Assembly (NCBI RefSeq): GCF_024298905.1
Contig: NZ_CP101154.1
Span: 3,560,932-3,624,931 of the forward strand
Direction of reading: 5' to 3'
DNA: 64,000 nucleotides
From: Natronomonas marina
GTDB taxonomy: Archaea > Halobacteriota > Halobacteria > Halobacteriales > Haloarculaceae
Made by a program: the position numbers and the translations under genes. The notes beneath the pieces were generated by a model, which worked only from the letters and a program-made list of their open reading frames with translations, did no database searches and was not told where the DNA came from. Positions 11,116-19,617 of the stretch are shown here, piece after piece; position 1 is the stretch's first letter, and each line of letters opens with the position of its first letter.

Positions 11116-11709
11116 ATGGGAGAACCACAACAATACGAGACCACTGCCCTCAATCTCTCTGGCAGTCAGTATACCGTCGAACAGACGGGAACGGACGAGA
11201 ACTTCCAACCTGAGTATGAAGCCAGGGATGTCACTGGTAACACGATCTTCCGCTGCACCCACCAGATGTACGAGGGGAACGATACCTTCCCCTTCCTCGA
11301 CACCGACGGAACTGAATTATTTACTGTCGAAGCCAGCGGTAATTGGGATATCGCCGGCGACTATCTGCTCACCGATAGCCAGACTGGAAAAGAACTCGTC
11401 GTTCTGGACAACGACTTTTCGCTCTTCCAAGATACCTGGCGAATCCGCGACGCTGAAGACGAGTTGCTTCTCGCCGAGATCAACTCACATGGCGCACTCT
11501 TCACTGTGGGTCGAAAGATTCTGCCAGTGGGCCAGTGGATCGGACACAAGTTCGAGATAACTGATGCGGAAGGCACTGCTGTTGGGACCATCGAGAGCGG
11601 CTTCGGCGTGTTTGACCAGTACGAAATCACGATTAGCGATAGCAGTTCGGTGCCAATCGACCCGATCGTGGCGGGAACAGTCGTTATCGATGCAATTCAG
11701 GAAAACTGA
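11116..11709 (+). CDS. LURP-one-related (LOR/scramblase-like fold) protein, lower-GC copy
   Basis: 197 residues. Repeated beta-strand patterns such as YEARDVTGNTIFRC, ELFTVEASGNWDIAGDYLLT and VVLDNDFSLFQDTWRIRD match the LOR beta-barrel fold related to phospholipid scramblases and plant LURP1; function in archaea is unknown. Start ATG 11116 is chosen because the paralogue at 30144 starts at the equivalent point and because a TATA element lies 30 bp upstream. Codon use is visibly richer in A/T (aat, gat, gaa, act) than in neighbours, suggesting transfer from another lineage. It stands alone, not in an operon. Confidence 0.8.
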   Translation: MGEPQQYETTALNLSGSQYTVEQTGTDENFQPEYEARDVTGNTIFRCTHQMYEGNDTFPFLDTDGTELFTVEASGNWDIAGDYLLTDSQTGKELVVLDNDFSLFQDTWRIRDAEDELLLAEINSHGALFTVGRKILPVGQWIGHKFEITDAEGTAVGTIESGFGVFDQYEITISDSSSVPIDPIVAGTVVIDAIQEN

Positions 11710-11890
11710 CTGAGATCGACGTACCCTCGGACGTTCGACTTACTCTCCCGACTTTCCTCGGTTATGCCACACGCCCAGTGAATCGATATCGATTTGATTG
11801 CTGCATACACCCTCTGTATTCACACGCGACTCTCGTAGTATTCGTACAATTCGTAGTCGGCCACGCTAAATTCCAACCCTACATGCACCG

Positions 11891-12670
11891 TCACACCTCG
11901 CCGACGGTCACGTAGAAGGGAACGGTCTCCTCCCGCCGGTACTCCTCGGCCTGCAACTGCCGGACCGCCTCCCGGCCCATCTCGCGCCACTCGCTGCGGA
12001 GCGCGTCCAGTTCCTCCTCGGTGCCGGCCATCGTCTCCCGGCGGTCGCGCAGGCCGTCGGCGCTGGCCTTCCGGCCGACCGCCCGGACGTCGGCCTCGCT
12101 GTAGGGCGGTTCGACGACGAGCGTCTGGTCGTACCGCTCGGTCGTGACGTTCGAGAGGCCCTCCGCCCGCAGGAGGTCCGCAGCGCCCTCGCCGAGGCCG
12201 ACATCGGTGTCGACCCCCTGGATGTACCGCTCTCGGGCGCGGGCCGCCAGCGCGCGCTCGGCGTCGACCGTCGACCGAACCGAGACGGCGGCGTTGTCCG
12301 GTTCGATGCAGGCGACCCGCGCGCTCGCCACCCGAGAGAACTCCCGGACAGCCCGCCGGGGGGTCGGGAGGTTGATGAGCAGCGCCTGACAGACCACGAG
12401 GTCGACGGCGTCGTCACGGACGGGCAGGCAGTGGGCGTCGCCGCGAATCGTCGGTCCGTCGAGTTCGGCCAGCAACGCCGCGTCGCGGTCGCAGCCGATC
12501 ACCTCGCCGGGGCACTCCTCGCGGAGGACGCGGGTCAGCGCCCCCTCGCCGCACCCGACGTCCAGCACCCGCTCGCACGAATCGAGGTCCAGCGCCGCCA
12601 GCGCCTCGCGGCCGTCGTCCCACATGCCGCGGCGGGTCTCCCGCAGGTAGTCCGCCGAGAAGCGTCGCAT
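11891..12670 (-). CDS. SAM-dependent class I methyltransferase
   Basis: About 259 residues from ATG 12670. Motif I is VLDVGCGEGALTR around residues 34-46, followed by an acidic end of strand 2 (IGCDRDAALLAEL) and motif IV-like VDLVVCQALLINLPTP. The C-terminal half (EADVRAVGRKASADGL, then an Arg/Glu-rich helix) is not diagnostic of a substrate. A start nine codons upstream is possible, but the element GGCTTTTGCC centred near 12695 gives leaderless spacing to 12670. Small-molecule methylation is likely, substrate unknown. It is downstream of endonuclease IV on the same strand, separated by about 90 bp. Confidence 0.8.
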   Translation of the reverse strand: MRRFSADYLRETRRGMWDDGREALAALDLDSCERVLDVGCGEGALTRVLREECPGEVIGCDRDAALLAELDGPTIRGDAHCLPVRDDAVDLVVCQALLINLPTPRRAVREFSRVASARVACIEPDNAAVSVRSTVDAERALAARARERYIQGVDTDVGLGEGAADLLRAEGLSNVTTERYDQTLVVEPPYSEADVRAVGRKASADGLRDRRETMAGTEEELDALRSEWREMGREAVRQLQAEEYRREETVPFYVTVGEV

Positions 12671-12715
12671 TGGCGGAGCGAAGACGGCGAGCGGCAAAAG
12701 CCAACCGGACCGGGC

Positions 12716-12770
12716 GGGTCGCCCCGCACTACTCCTCGCGGACCGGAGGGTCGCCCCGCGCTACTCCTCG
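12716..12770. repeat. Tandem duplication of the nfo 3' end (32 bp period)
   Basis: A 23 bp unit at 12716-12738 recurs at 12748-12770 with a single A/G difference. The second copy contains the stop codon of nfo and its last codons; the first lies just beyond the gene. It looks like a small slippage or unequal-exchange duplication. Confidence 0.7.
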
Positions 12771-13594
12771 TACAGTTCCCGGACGCGCTCGACGTTCCAG
12801 GCGTAGGACTTGCCGTCCTCGGTGGGAGTCTCCAGGACGAAGGGCACGCCCTCGACGGCGTCGTGGTTGACGAACGCCCGCATTCCCTCGTCGCCGATCT
12901 TCCCCTCGCCGACGTGGGCGTGTTCGTCCTTGTTCGTGCCGCAGTCGTGTTTGGAGTCGTTGAGGTGGACGCACTCGAGGTGTTCGAGACCGACCACCTC
13001 GTCGAACTCGGCGAAGGTCTCGTCGACGCCCGCCGGCGTCGAGAGGTCGTAGCCGGCGGCGAACATGTGGGCGGTGTCGAGACAGACGTCCAGGTTCAGC
13101 GAGCACCGCTCCAGAACGCCGGCGAGTTCCTCGAAGGTGCTGCCGAGTTTGGTGCCGCCGCCGGCGTCGGACTCGACGAGGACGGTCACGCCGTCGGGGA
13201 CGTCCAGCACCTCCAGCGCGGAGGCGGCGTTGTCCAGGCCACCCTCGACGCCCGCGCCCGTGTGGGCGCCCAGGTGGACGTTGACGTAGGGTATCGACAG
13301 TTTCGCGGCGGCGTCGAGTTCCTTCTGCATCGAGTCGATGGACTTCTCCCGGAGGTCGTCCTTCGGGGTACAGAGGTTCACGAGGTACGACGAGTGGACG
13401 ACCCACGGGCCGACATCGTGCTCGACCGAAATCTCGCGGAAGCGCTCGGCCTCCTCGTCGCCGACGTTCGGGTCCTGCCACACCTGCGGCGAGTGGGTGA
13501 ATATCTGCCCGCAGGTGCCGTCGTATTCGAGTTGTTCCTCGACGGCGTTGTGGACGCCGCCGGCGATGGAGGTGTGTGCGCCGATGTCGAGCAT
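12761..13594 (-). CDS. nfo: Endonuclease IV (AP endonuclease)
   Basis: 277-residue TIM-barrel enzyme cutting 5' to abasic sites in base-excision repair. It begins [18 protein letters not shown] and carries the zinc-binding signatures [22 protein letters not shown] and the [20 protein letters not shown] region, with a closing VLETPTEDG. All usual metal ligands (His, Glu, Asp) appear present. ATG 13594 fits the family N-terminus. The weak TATA-like CTATCG near 13619 is at about the right distance. Transcribed before the methyltransferase gene. Confidence 0.97.
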   Translation of the reverse strand: MLDIGAHTSIAGGVHNAVEEQLEYDGTCGQIFTHSPQVWQDPNVGDEEAERFREISVEHDVGPWVVHSSYLVNLCTPKDDLREKSIDSMQKELDAAAKLSIPYVNVHLGAHTGAGVEGGLDNAASALEVLDVPDGVTVLVESDAGGGTKLGSTFEELAGVLERCSLNLDVCLDTAHMFAAGYDLSTPAGVDETFAEFDEVVGLEHLECVHLNDSKHDCGTNKDEHAHVGEGKIGDEGMRAFVNHDAVEGVPFVLETPTEDGKSYAWNVERVRELYEE

Positions 13595-13658
13595 ACGAAC
13601 GCTCGGGCGGGCCGGACGATAGGGGCTTCGGAATCAGTCGTCGGGTCCGGGGCGCCGG

Positions 13659-15434
13659 CTACCCCGACCCGTCGGTCGCCTCCGCCCGACGGGCCGTCTC
13701 GACACCCGTGACCTCGAAGCGCGCGCCGCCGTCGGCGCTCTCGACGACCGACACCCGCCAGCCGTGGGCCTCGGCTATCTCCTTGACGATGGCGAGACCG
13801 AAGCCGGTTCCGTCCTCCTCGGTCGAGTAGCCGAAGGAGAACACGTCGTCGCGTGCCTCGGCGGGGATGCCGGGGCCGTCGTCTTCGACGTAGAACCCCT
13901 CGCCGGAGTCGAGGGCACCGACGCGGACGGTGACCGTACGTTCCCCGTCCGCCGAACCGTGTTCGACGGCGTCGTCGGGAGCGTCAGCGACCGACGGCTC
14001 GGAAGCGTCCTCGCTTCCGGCGTCGTCGGCCGACGGCCGACTGCTCGTGGAGCCGTGCTCCACGCTGTTCCGAAACAGGTTCTCCAGCAACTGCTGGAGT
14101 CGGTCGGGATCGGCCTCGAACTCGAGGTTGTCCTCGACCCGGACGGTCGCCGCCCCCGTGTCGACGACCTCCCGGGTTCGGTCGACGACCGACGCGAGGG
14201 ACACGTAGTCCGTCCGGGAGATGGGCTGGCCCTCGCGGGCGAGCGTCAGCAGGTCCTCGACGAGCGTCTCCATCCGTTCCAGCGCCGACTTGGCGGCCTC
14301 GAGGTCCTCGTCGTCGTGGCTCTCCAGCGCGAGGTCGACCCGTCCCTTGGCGACGCTGAGCGGGTTCCGGAGGTCGTGGCTGACGACGCTTGCGAACCGC
14401 TCGAGGCGCTCGTTCTGCCGTTCCAGCTCCGTCCGGTACTGCTCGCGTTCGGTGATGTCCGTCAGCGTGATCTGCCGGCCGGTCCGGGTCCCCGAAGTGG
14501 AGAAGGGGTTCGTCGAGAGCTGGTAGTACCGCATGCCGCCGACCCGCTGGATGTCGACGACCGCCTCCTCTGCGTCGAGGTGGTCGGCCAGTTCCGGGAC
14601 GACCGCGTCGACGCGCTCGTCGACCGTCAGTCCCGGGAACAGCTCCGAGGCCTCGGCGTTGTAGTCCCGGACCTGGTCGTCGTCGTCCAGCACGATGACG
14701 GGGTCGTCCCGCTCGCCTGCCACCCGGATCGTCTGGAAGTCGTCGAGATACACGAAGAGGACGCCGACCGAGAAAGCGGCCACACCCAGCGGCTCGTAGG
14801 TGAAGTCCAGAAGCAGGGGACTCGTCGCGCCCGCGAAATCGAGGACGACCGGCAGGCCCGTCAGCCCGACCAGTGCGACGAGCGGCCGCGTCTCGTGGCC
14901 GACCTGCCAGAACAGTTCGACGAGCATGAAGTAGCCGACGGCCGACAGCGCGTACGCAAGCCCCATCACGAGCCAGTGGAGCGGCCCGTTGGTGACCGTG
15001 AGGTGGGGAAACGGCGTCTCGACGAACGCCGTCCGGAAGTAGAGCCCGTGGACCGGATTGGCGAGCTTCACCGCCACGACGGCGAGAAAGACGCCACCCG
15101 CGAGCCGGCGGAGGGTCCTCGAGCGGTGGAGCCGCCGGCCGGTGTAGGCCGAACAGAAGTACAGCCACGGGCCGACGGTCCCGAAGCCGATTATCAGCCC
15201 GGCGTAGTGGAAGGCGAGTTTGAGCCCCGGCGTCGGCGCGAGCAGGAAGCCGACGTGGGCGCTCGCCCAGGCACCGCTGGCAATCAGGAGTGCGACGAGA
15301 CCGCGCCGGGTGTCGGCGTGGTCGATCCGACGTGCGCGGGGGATGCCGAGGAGACAGACCGCGCTGGCAACCCCGAACGCGAGGACGTAGGCGAGGAAGA
15401 CGGGGTCGACCGGGAGCCAGGAGAGCGTGGCCAC
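13659..15434 (-). CDS. Membrane histidine kinase: 7TM, PAS, HisKA, HATPase
   Basis: About 591 residues. Seven hydrophobic helices fill the first ~215 residues (the 7TM N-terminal sensor seen in haloarchaeal kinases), then PAS (LDDDDQVRDYNAEASELFPG), a HisKA box FASVVSHDLRNPLS near residue 350, N-box QQLLENLFRNSVEHG, and G-boxes EDDGPGIP and GTGFGLAIV. About 30 Ser/Asp/Glu-rich residues interrupt the ATPase domain. A GTG overlapping the stop of the upstream kinase (15512) is possible, but I prefer GTG 15434: an A/T-rich TATA element lies 27 bp before it and the first helix starts right after it. No response regulator lies alongside. Confidence 0.85.
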   Translation of the reverse strand: MATLSWLPVDPVFLAYVLAFGVASAVCLLGIPRARRIDHADTRRGLVALLIASGAWASAHVGFLLAPTPGLKLAFHYAGLIIGFGTVGPWLYFCSAYTGRRLHRSRTLRRLAGGVFLAVVAVKLANPVHGLYFRTAFVETPFPHLTVTNGPLHWLVMGLAYALSAVGYFMLVELFWQVGHETRPLVALVGLTGLPVVLDFAGATSPLLLDFTYEPLGVAAFSVGVLFVYLDDFQTIRVAGERDDPVIVLDDDDQVRDYNAEASELFPGLTVDERVDAVVPELADHLDAEEAVVDIQRVGGMRYYQLSTNPFSTSGTRTGRQITLTDITEREQYRTELERQNERLERFASVVSHDLRNPLSVAKGRVDLALESHDDEDLEAAKSALERMETLVEDLLTLAREGQPISRTDYVSLASVVDRTREVVDTGAATVRVEDNLEFEADPDRLQQLLENLFRNSVEHGSTSSRPSADDAGSEDASEPSVADAPDDAVEHGSADGERTVTVRVGALDSGEGFYVEDDGPGIPAEARDDVFSFGYSTEEDGTGFGLAIVKEIAEAHGWRVSVVESADGGARFEVTGVETARRAEATDGSG

Positions 15435-15456
15435 AGTACCCGGTCTATTACCGTCC

Positions 15457-15464
15457 AATAAATA
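15457..15464 (-). promoter_or_regulatory. TATA-like element of the 7TM kinase gene
   Basis: The minus strand reads TTATTTATTGG, the strongest A/T run in this neighbourhood, centred about 27 bases before the GTG at 15434. It implies a leaderless GTG start inside what would otherwise be the beginning of a longer reading frame. Confidence 0.6.
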
Positions 15465-15508
15465 ACTGTTCACCCGAAATCCGGGCGCGTTGAACGCCCC
15501 GCCGACGA

Positions 15509-17821
15509 TCACTCGTCGGCCGTCCCGCCGGCGTCCTCGCGGAACTCGAAGCGCGCGCCGCCGTCGGCGCTCTCGACGACCGACACCGTCCAGTCGTGGG
15601 CCTCGGCGATGGTCTCGACGATGGCCAGCCCCAGCCCGGTTCCCTCGTCGGTGCCGGAGTGTCCCGATTTCAGGATGGCCTCGCGCTCGGTCTCGGGAAT
15701 GCCGACGCCGTCGTCGGCGACGTAGAAGCCGTCATCGAGCCCGCCGACGGTGACGGTCGTCGCCGCGTCGCCGTGTTCGGCGGTGTTGGTAAAGAGGTTC
15801 TCGAGCAGTTGCCGGAGCCGCTCGGGGTCCGCTCGGACGGTCGGGGCGTCCTCGATGGCCAACTCGAGGTCGCCGGTCTCGACGGTGCGCCACGCCTGTT
15901 CGGCGGCGCTTCGCAGTTCGACCGGCGTCGGGTCGCTCTTGAGTTCGCCCCGCCGAGCCAGCGTCAGCAGGCCGTTGACCAGTTCGTCCATTCGCTCGTG
16001 GGCGCGCTCGACGGCCCGGTAGTGGTCCTCGTCGCCGGTCGCCCGCGCGAGGTCGAGTCGCCCGCGCGCGACCGACAGCGGGTTCCGGAGGTCGTGACTG
16101 ACGACGCTTGCGAACCTGTCGAGGCGCTCGTTCTGCCGGGCGAGTTCCTCGGCCCGCTCTTCGAGTTCGCGCTCGCGCTTCTGGCGATCGATTGCGACGA
16201 CGGCGTGTTCGGCCAGTAGCTCCGCGAGCCGGCAGTCGTCGGTCGAGAAGGCCGCCTCCTCGGTGGCGACCGCCTGGAGGACGCCGTAGTCGCCGAGCGG
16301 AACGCTGAGCGCCGACCGGTACTCGAAGTTCGCCGGCGCGTACCGACTGGCACGGAGGTCGTCGACGACGCGCGTCTCGCCGGTCCGGGCGGTCTCGGCG
16401 GCGAGGTTGTTCTCGCGGTCGATCGGCGTCTCCTCGTAGTAGTCCGACAGCGAGACCCCGGAACTGATCGCCTGGGGCACGAGGACGCCGTCCTCTATCT
16501 CGTCGATGAGCGAGAGGTCGAACGCCAGAATCTCCTCGGCGGCGTCGATGACGATGTCGTAGATCGTCGTCCGGTCGGGTGCGGCCTTCATCCGTTTGGT
16601 CACGTCGTGGAGCGCCTCGATACGGCGGTTCTGCCGTTCCAGCTCCCGCTGGTGCTGCTTCTGTTCGGTGATGTCCGTGTAGATGGCGTAACCGCGGGTC
16701 TCCGTACCGCCGACGTCGTGGGCGACGACGTGCAGGATGAAATCACGGAGGCCGTCGGTCGTGCGGCGACGAACCTCACCGTAGAAGCCCTCGCCGGTCT
16801 CGACCCGTTCGTTGTAGCCTTCGGCCTCCGTCTCCTGGCCCTCCGGGACGATGTAACCGTCGACGTTCTCGCCGCGGAGCCGTTCGCCGTCGTAGCCGAA
16901 CACCTCCTCGAAGGCGGTGTTGACACGCTCGACGATCGGTTCGCCGTCCTGCATCGTCGTCTCGACCGCCGGATCGGGGATGTTCTCGAACAGGGCTGCG
17001 AGGTCGTCCCGTTCCCGCCGCAGGGCCGTTTCGTTTTCCGCCCGATCGAGGGCGGCCTCGGCGTTGGCCGCAAGGATGGTCGCAAGCCGGATTTCGGCGG
17101 GAGCGAGGGCGTCCGTCCCCGAGGCCGCGACCGCGAACACCCCGTGGTCGCCCAACGGGAGGTACGTCTCGCCGTCGGTGCCGCCGGCCCGTCCGGCATT
17201 CCCGGGGCTCGCGTCGCCGGTCCGGTGGGTCCGTTCGACGGCCGCCGGCGGCTTCTCGGTACGTCCCTCGTGCGGTCCGGTCGCGGCGACCAGCTCGAGG
17301 CCGTCGTCGTCGAGATAGACGGCGGCGTCCGACGCGTCGACGATCTCCCTGGCGGCCACGGTCGTCAGTTCGGCGATCCGTTCCGGATCGGTTTCGGCCA
17401 TCAACTCCCGGGTCGCATCGTGGAGCCGACGGAACCGACCGTCCGCTCGACGGTCCGTCCCGGTCGCGGAACGCTCGATTCGGTCGGCCAGACGTTCGGC
17501 CGACTCCCCGCCCGTCCTCGGAAGGTAGTCGGTGACGCCGGCGGCGATGGCCTCGCTTGCGACCGCCTCGCTGCCCCGATCGGTAAAGAGGACGAACGGG
17601 AGGTCGGGCGCACGCTCGCGGGCCGCCCGGAGGAGTTCGATCCCGTCGGCGTCCGGTAGGTCGTACTCGGAGACGACACAGTCCGGCCACCCGAGGTCGT
17701 CGAGTGCGGTCGCCGCGTCCTCGACCGCCCGAAGGTCGAAGCCCCGCCGTTCGAGACGGCGTGCCGGCTGGCTGCGGGAGTCGTCTCCCCGCACGTACAA
17801 CACCCTCGTCCCCTGTGTCAC
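15509..17821 (-). CDS. Soluble histidine kinase: receiver-like, GAF, PAS, GAF, HisKA, HATPase
   Basis: 770 residues without membrane helices. Order: receiver-like domain (1-120), GAF (about 135-265), PAS (about 275-395, ending in YAIYTDITEQ), second GAF (about 415-560), HisKA with FASVVSHDLRNPLS near residue 572, and HATPase (QQ-type N-box RQLLENLFTNTAEHG, ADDGVGIP, GTGLGLAIV). In the receiver, the position of the phosphorylated Asp in the usual VVSDY pattern is Glu (VVSEYDLPDADG) and the conserved Lys is Arg (DYLPR). The GTG start at 17821 has a TTAAAT element about 28 bases upstream. It shares the HisKA motif with the next kinase, so the pair is probably an old duplication. Confidence 0.88.
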   Translation of the reverse strand: MTQGTRVLYVRGDDSRSQPARRLERRGFDLRAVEDAATALDDLGWPDCVVSEYDLPDADGIELLRAARERAPDLPFVLFTDRGSEAVASEAIAAGVTDYLPRTGGESAERLADRIERSATGTDRRADGRFRRLHDATRELMAETDPERIAELTTVAAREIVDASDAAVYLDDDGLELVAATGPHEGRTEKPPAAVERTHRTGDASPGNAGRAGGTDGETYLPLGDHGVFAVAASGTDALAPAEIRLATILAANAEAALDRAENETALRRERDDLAALFENIPDPAVETTMQDGEPIVERVNTAFEEVFGYDGERLRGENVDGYIVPEGQETEAEGYNERVETGEGFYGEVRRRTTDGLRDFILHVVAHDVGGTETRGYAIYTDITEQKQHQRELERQNRRIEALHDVTKRMKAAPDRTTIYDIVIDAAEEILAFDLSLIDEIEDGVLVPQAISSGVSLSDYYEETPIDRENNLAAETARTGETRVVDDLRASRYAPANFEYRSALSVPLGDYGVLQAVATEEAAFSTDDCRLAELLAEHAVVAIDRQKRERELEERAEELARQNERLDRFASVVSHDLRNPLSVARGRLDLARATGDEDHYRAVERAHERMDELVNGLLTLARRGELKSDPTPVELRSAAEQAWRTVETGDLELAIEDAPTVRADPERLRQLLENLFTNTAEHGDAATTVTVGGLDDGFYVADDGVGIPETEREAILKSGHSGTDEGTGLGLAIVETIAEAHDWTVSVVESADGGARFEFREDAGGTADE

Positions 17822-17845
17822 GTCCGAACGTAGCGGTGGGCTCGG

Positions 17846-17851
17846 ATTTAA
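17846..17851 (-). promoter_or_regulatory. TATA-like element of the receiver-kinase gene
   Basis: TTAAAT on the minus strand, centred about 28 bases before the GTG at 17821, supporting that non-ATG, leaderless start. Confidence 0.55.
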
Positions 17852-17919
17852 TTCTGCGCATGGTTTCGACGCTCTTTACGCCTCACTCCCAGCGAGCGGG
17901 CCCGGCCCGGCGTCGGGCG

Positions 17920-19203
17920 TCAGCGGCCGGAGAGCCGTTCCGGCAGGGTGGCGGCATCGCCGACGCGGTACATCGCGAGGCCGACGAGGAGGAGTGCCGC
18001 CCACAGCCCCGGCTGGAGCAGGCCCGCGATGGGTTTCAGCGTCGGCGTGGCCGACGGCGGGAACCAGTCGCCGAGGAGGTTGACGATGGCGTAGAGGCCG
18101 TAGGCGTGGACGGCGGCCAGCCACAGGCCGACGACGGGGACGATGGGGTGGCCGTCCTCTCGCCGGAGTTCGGTCGCCAAGAGTGCGACGACGACGGGGA
18201 GGAACACCGCGAGGTCCTGCGTGTACGCGCGGGGGGCGACCAGCGGGATGGCGGCGACGCCGAGCGCGAACGTTTCGCTCTCGACGCCCTCGTCGACCGA
18301 CAGCAGCGCGAGCGCGGAGATGACGGCGGCCAGACCGACCCGGATCACCATTCCGGCTGTCGAACCCAGGTAGTAGAACGGCCGGTAGTACGGCGGCAGC
18401 CACAGCCCGGGCGGGTAGGGCGCCCGCGAGTCGCCCCACCCCTTCCCCCAGGTCAGCACGTCGTAGTAGCGCAGGTGGGTCTCGACGCCGAACACCGCGA
18501 CCGACAGGACGGCGAGCGCGAGGCCGGTTGCGACCGCGCCGACGAACCGCCGGCGGTCCTGCAGGAGATGGGCGCCCGCGGGCGCGTAGATGAGCTTCAA
18601 CGTACCCGCCACAGCCGTCGCAAAGCCGCTGGCGTAGGCCGCGAGCCGACCGGTCCCGTCGCGCTCGTCGTACAGGAGACCAGCCAGCGCGAACGCCAGG
18701 AGTGCGGCCAGAAAGACAGACACCTGCGCCAACTGCATCGAGACGATGACGGGGGCGAATCCCCCGATGGCCCACAGGAGCAGAGCGCGCTCGTACCACG
18801 CGAGCGAGAGACCGTACCCCGCGATTGCGGCCTGCAGGCCGACCCAAAGCAGGCCGACGGAGACGACGTTCAACAGCGCGCCGGCCTGGTAGAACGTGAT
18901 GTCGGCGAACGGGAAGTCGGTGAAGGGGACGAACAGTAGCACGAACACGGGCGGGTAGAGGTAGCTCCCGTGGTAGCCGCCGTTGTCGTTTTGCACGTAC
19001 AGCGGGTCGCCGGCCTGCCAGTTGTTGACCGCCTGCCGGTAGGCACCCAGATCGAAGTACCGGAACTCCCCGGCGATACCCGTCGACTGGAGCCACCAGT
19101 GGAGGGCCGGGTACGCGAGGAGGAACGCGAGTACCGCAAACGAGGCGGCGACGAACCACGGACGGCGCCGCCGGAGGGACCACAGCTGCCGGAGGGCGGA
19201 CAT
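17920..19203 (-). CDS. GT87-type (DUF2029) polyprenyl-phosphate-mannose-dependent mannosyltransferase-like membrane protein
   Basis: About 427 residues with some ten hydrophobic segments and the acidic loop FRYFDLGAYRQAVNNW after the first helix, which is where GT-C enzymes such as GT87 carry their catalytic Asp. SYLYPPVFVLL and WGDSRAPYPPG loops are also typical. It would transfer a sugar from a lipid-phosphate donor on the outer face of the membrane; acceptor unknown. ATG 19203 is preferred to the ATG nine codons upstream because that upstream codon lies inside the probable TATA region. No glycosylation genes adjoin it. Confidence 0.75.
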   Translation of the reverse strand: MSALRQLWSLRRRRPWFVAASFAVLAFLLAYPALHWWLQSTGIAGEFRYFDLGAYRQAVNNWQAGDPLYVQNDNGGYHGSYLYPPVFVLLFVPFTDFPFADITFYQAGALLNVVSVGLLWVGLQAAIAGYGLSLAWYERALLLWAIGGFAPVIVSMQLAQVSVFLAALLAFALAGLLYDERDGTGRLAAYASGFATAVAGTLKLIYAPAGAHLLQDRRRFVGAVATGLALAVLSVAVFGVETHLRYYDVLTWGKGWGDSRAPYPPGLWLPPYYRPFYYLGSTAGMVIRVGLAAVISALALLSVDEGVESETFALGVAAIPLVAPRAYTQDLAVFLPVVVALLATELRREDGHPIVPVVGLWLAAVHAYGLYAIVNLLGDWFPPSATPTLKPIAGLLQPGLWAALLLVGLAMYRVGDAATLPERLSGR

Positions 19204-19270
19204 GGGTAGCGTTGAACGAACGACCGGCATACGTCTTTCGAACGACGCCCGCCGCGTCGTGCGGGCACGG

Positions 19271-19417
19271 TCACTCGATCCGGTAGCTGGCGACGTCCTC
19301 GGCGCCGCAGTTGTCGCAGACGTCGCTGTCGGGCCCGAGCGTGGTCCCGCACCGGCGGCACTCCCGCATCTCGGGCGAGGCGACGAACAGCCGTCTGACG
19401 CGCGTGAGTATGGACAT
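19271..19417 (-). CDS. Small zinc-ribbon protein
   Basis: 48 residues. After a basic amphipathic start (MSILTRVRRLFVASPEM) come two CxxC knuckles, CRRCGTTLGPDSDVCDNC, which would bind one zinc ion. Such zinc microproteins are common in haloarchaea and mostly uncharacterised; protein-protein or nucleic-acid contacts are likely. A good TATA-like run (CTTATATG on the minus strand near 19510) lies about 90 bp upstream, which would leave a leader of about 65 nt. Confidence 0.65.
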   Translation of the reverse strand: MSILTRVRRLFVASPEMRECRRCGTTLGPDSDVCDNCGAEDVASYRIE

Positions 19418-19617
19418 GGATCGAACGAGTCTCGAACGTGCCGACACGGCTCCCCGGCCGTGTCCCGGCGCCGCTACGTCCGACCTCACTCCCGCTTTGG
19501 ACCCTCGACATATAAGGAACCGAGACGTTTCAATCGGGGGCCAGCGGCGGGGCTGTACACGTCCGTGGGTAGCTGTGAACCCGAACTTTCCTGTGTCCGC
19601 CCGCCCACCTGCCGACG

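Noticed and set aside
19204-19230. Upstream ATG start for the GT87 protein
   Set aside because: This ATG lies within the A/T element expected to be the promoter for a leaderless start at 19203; the extra nine residues have no support.
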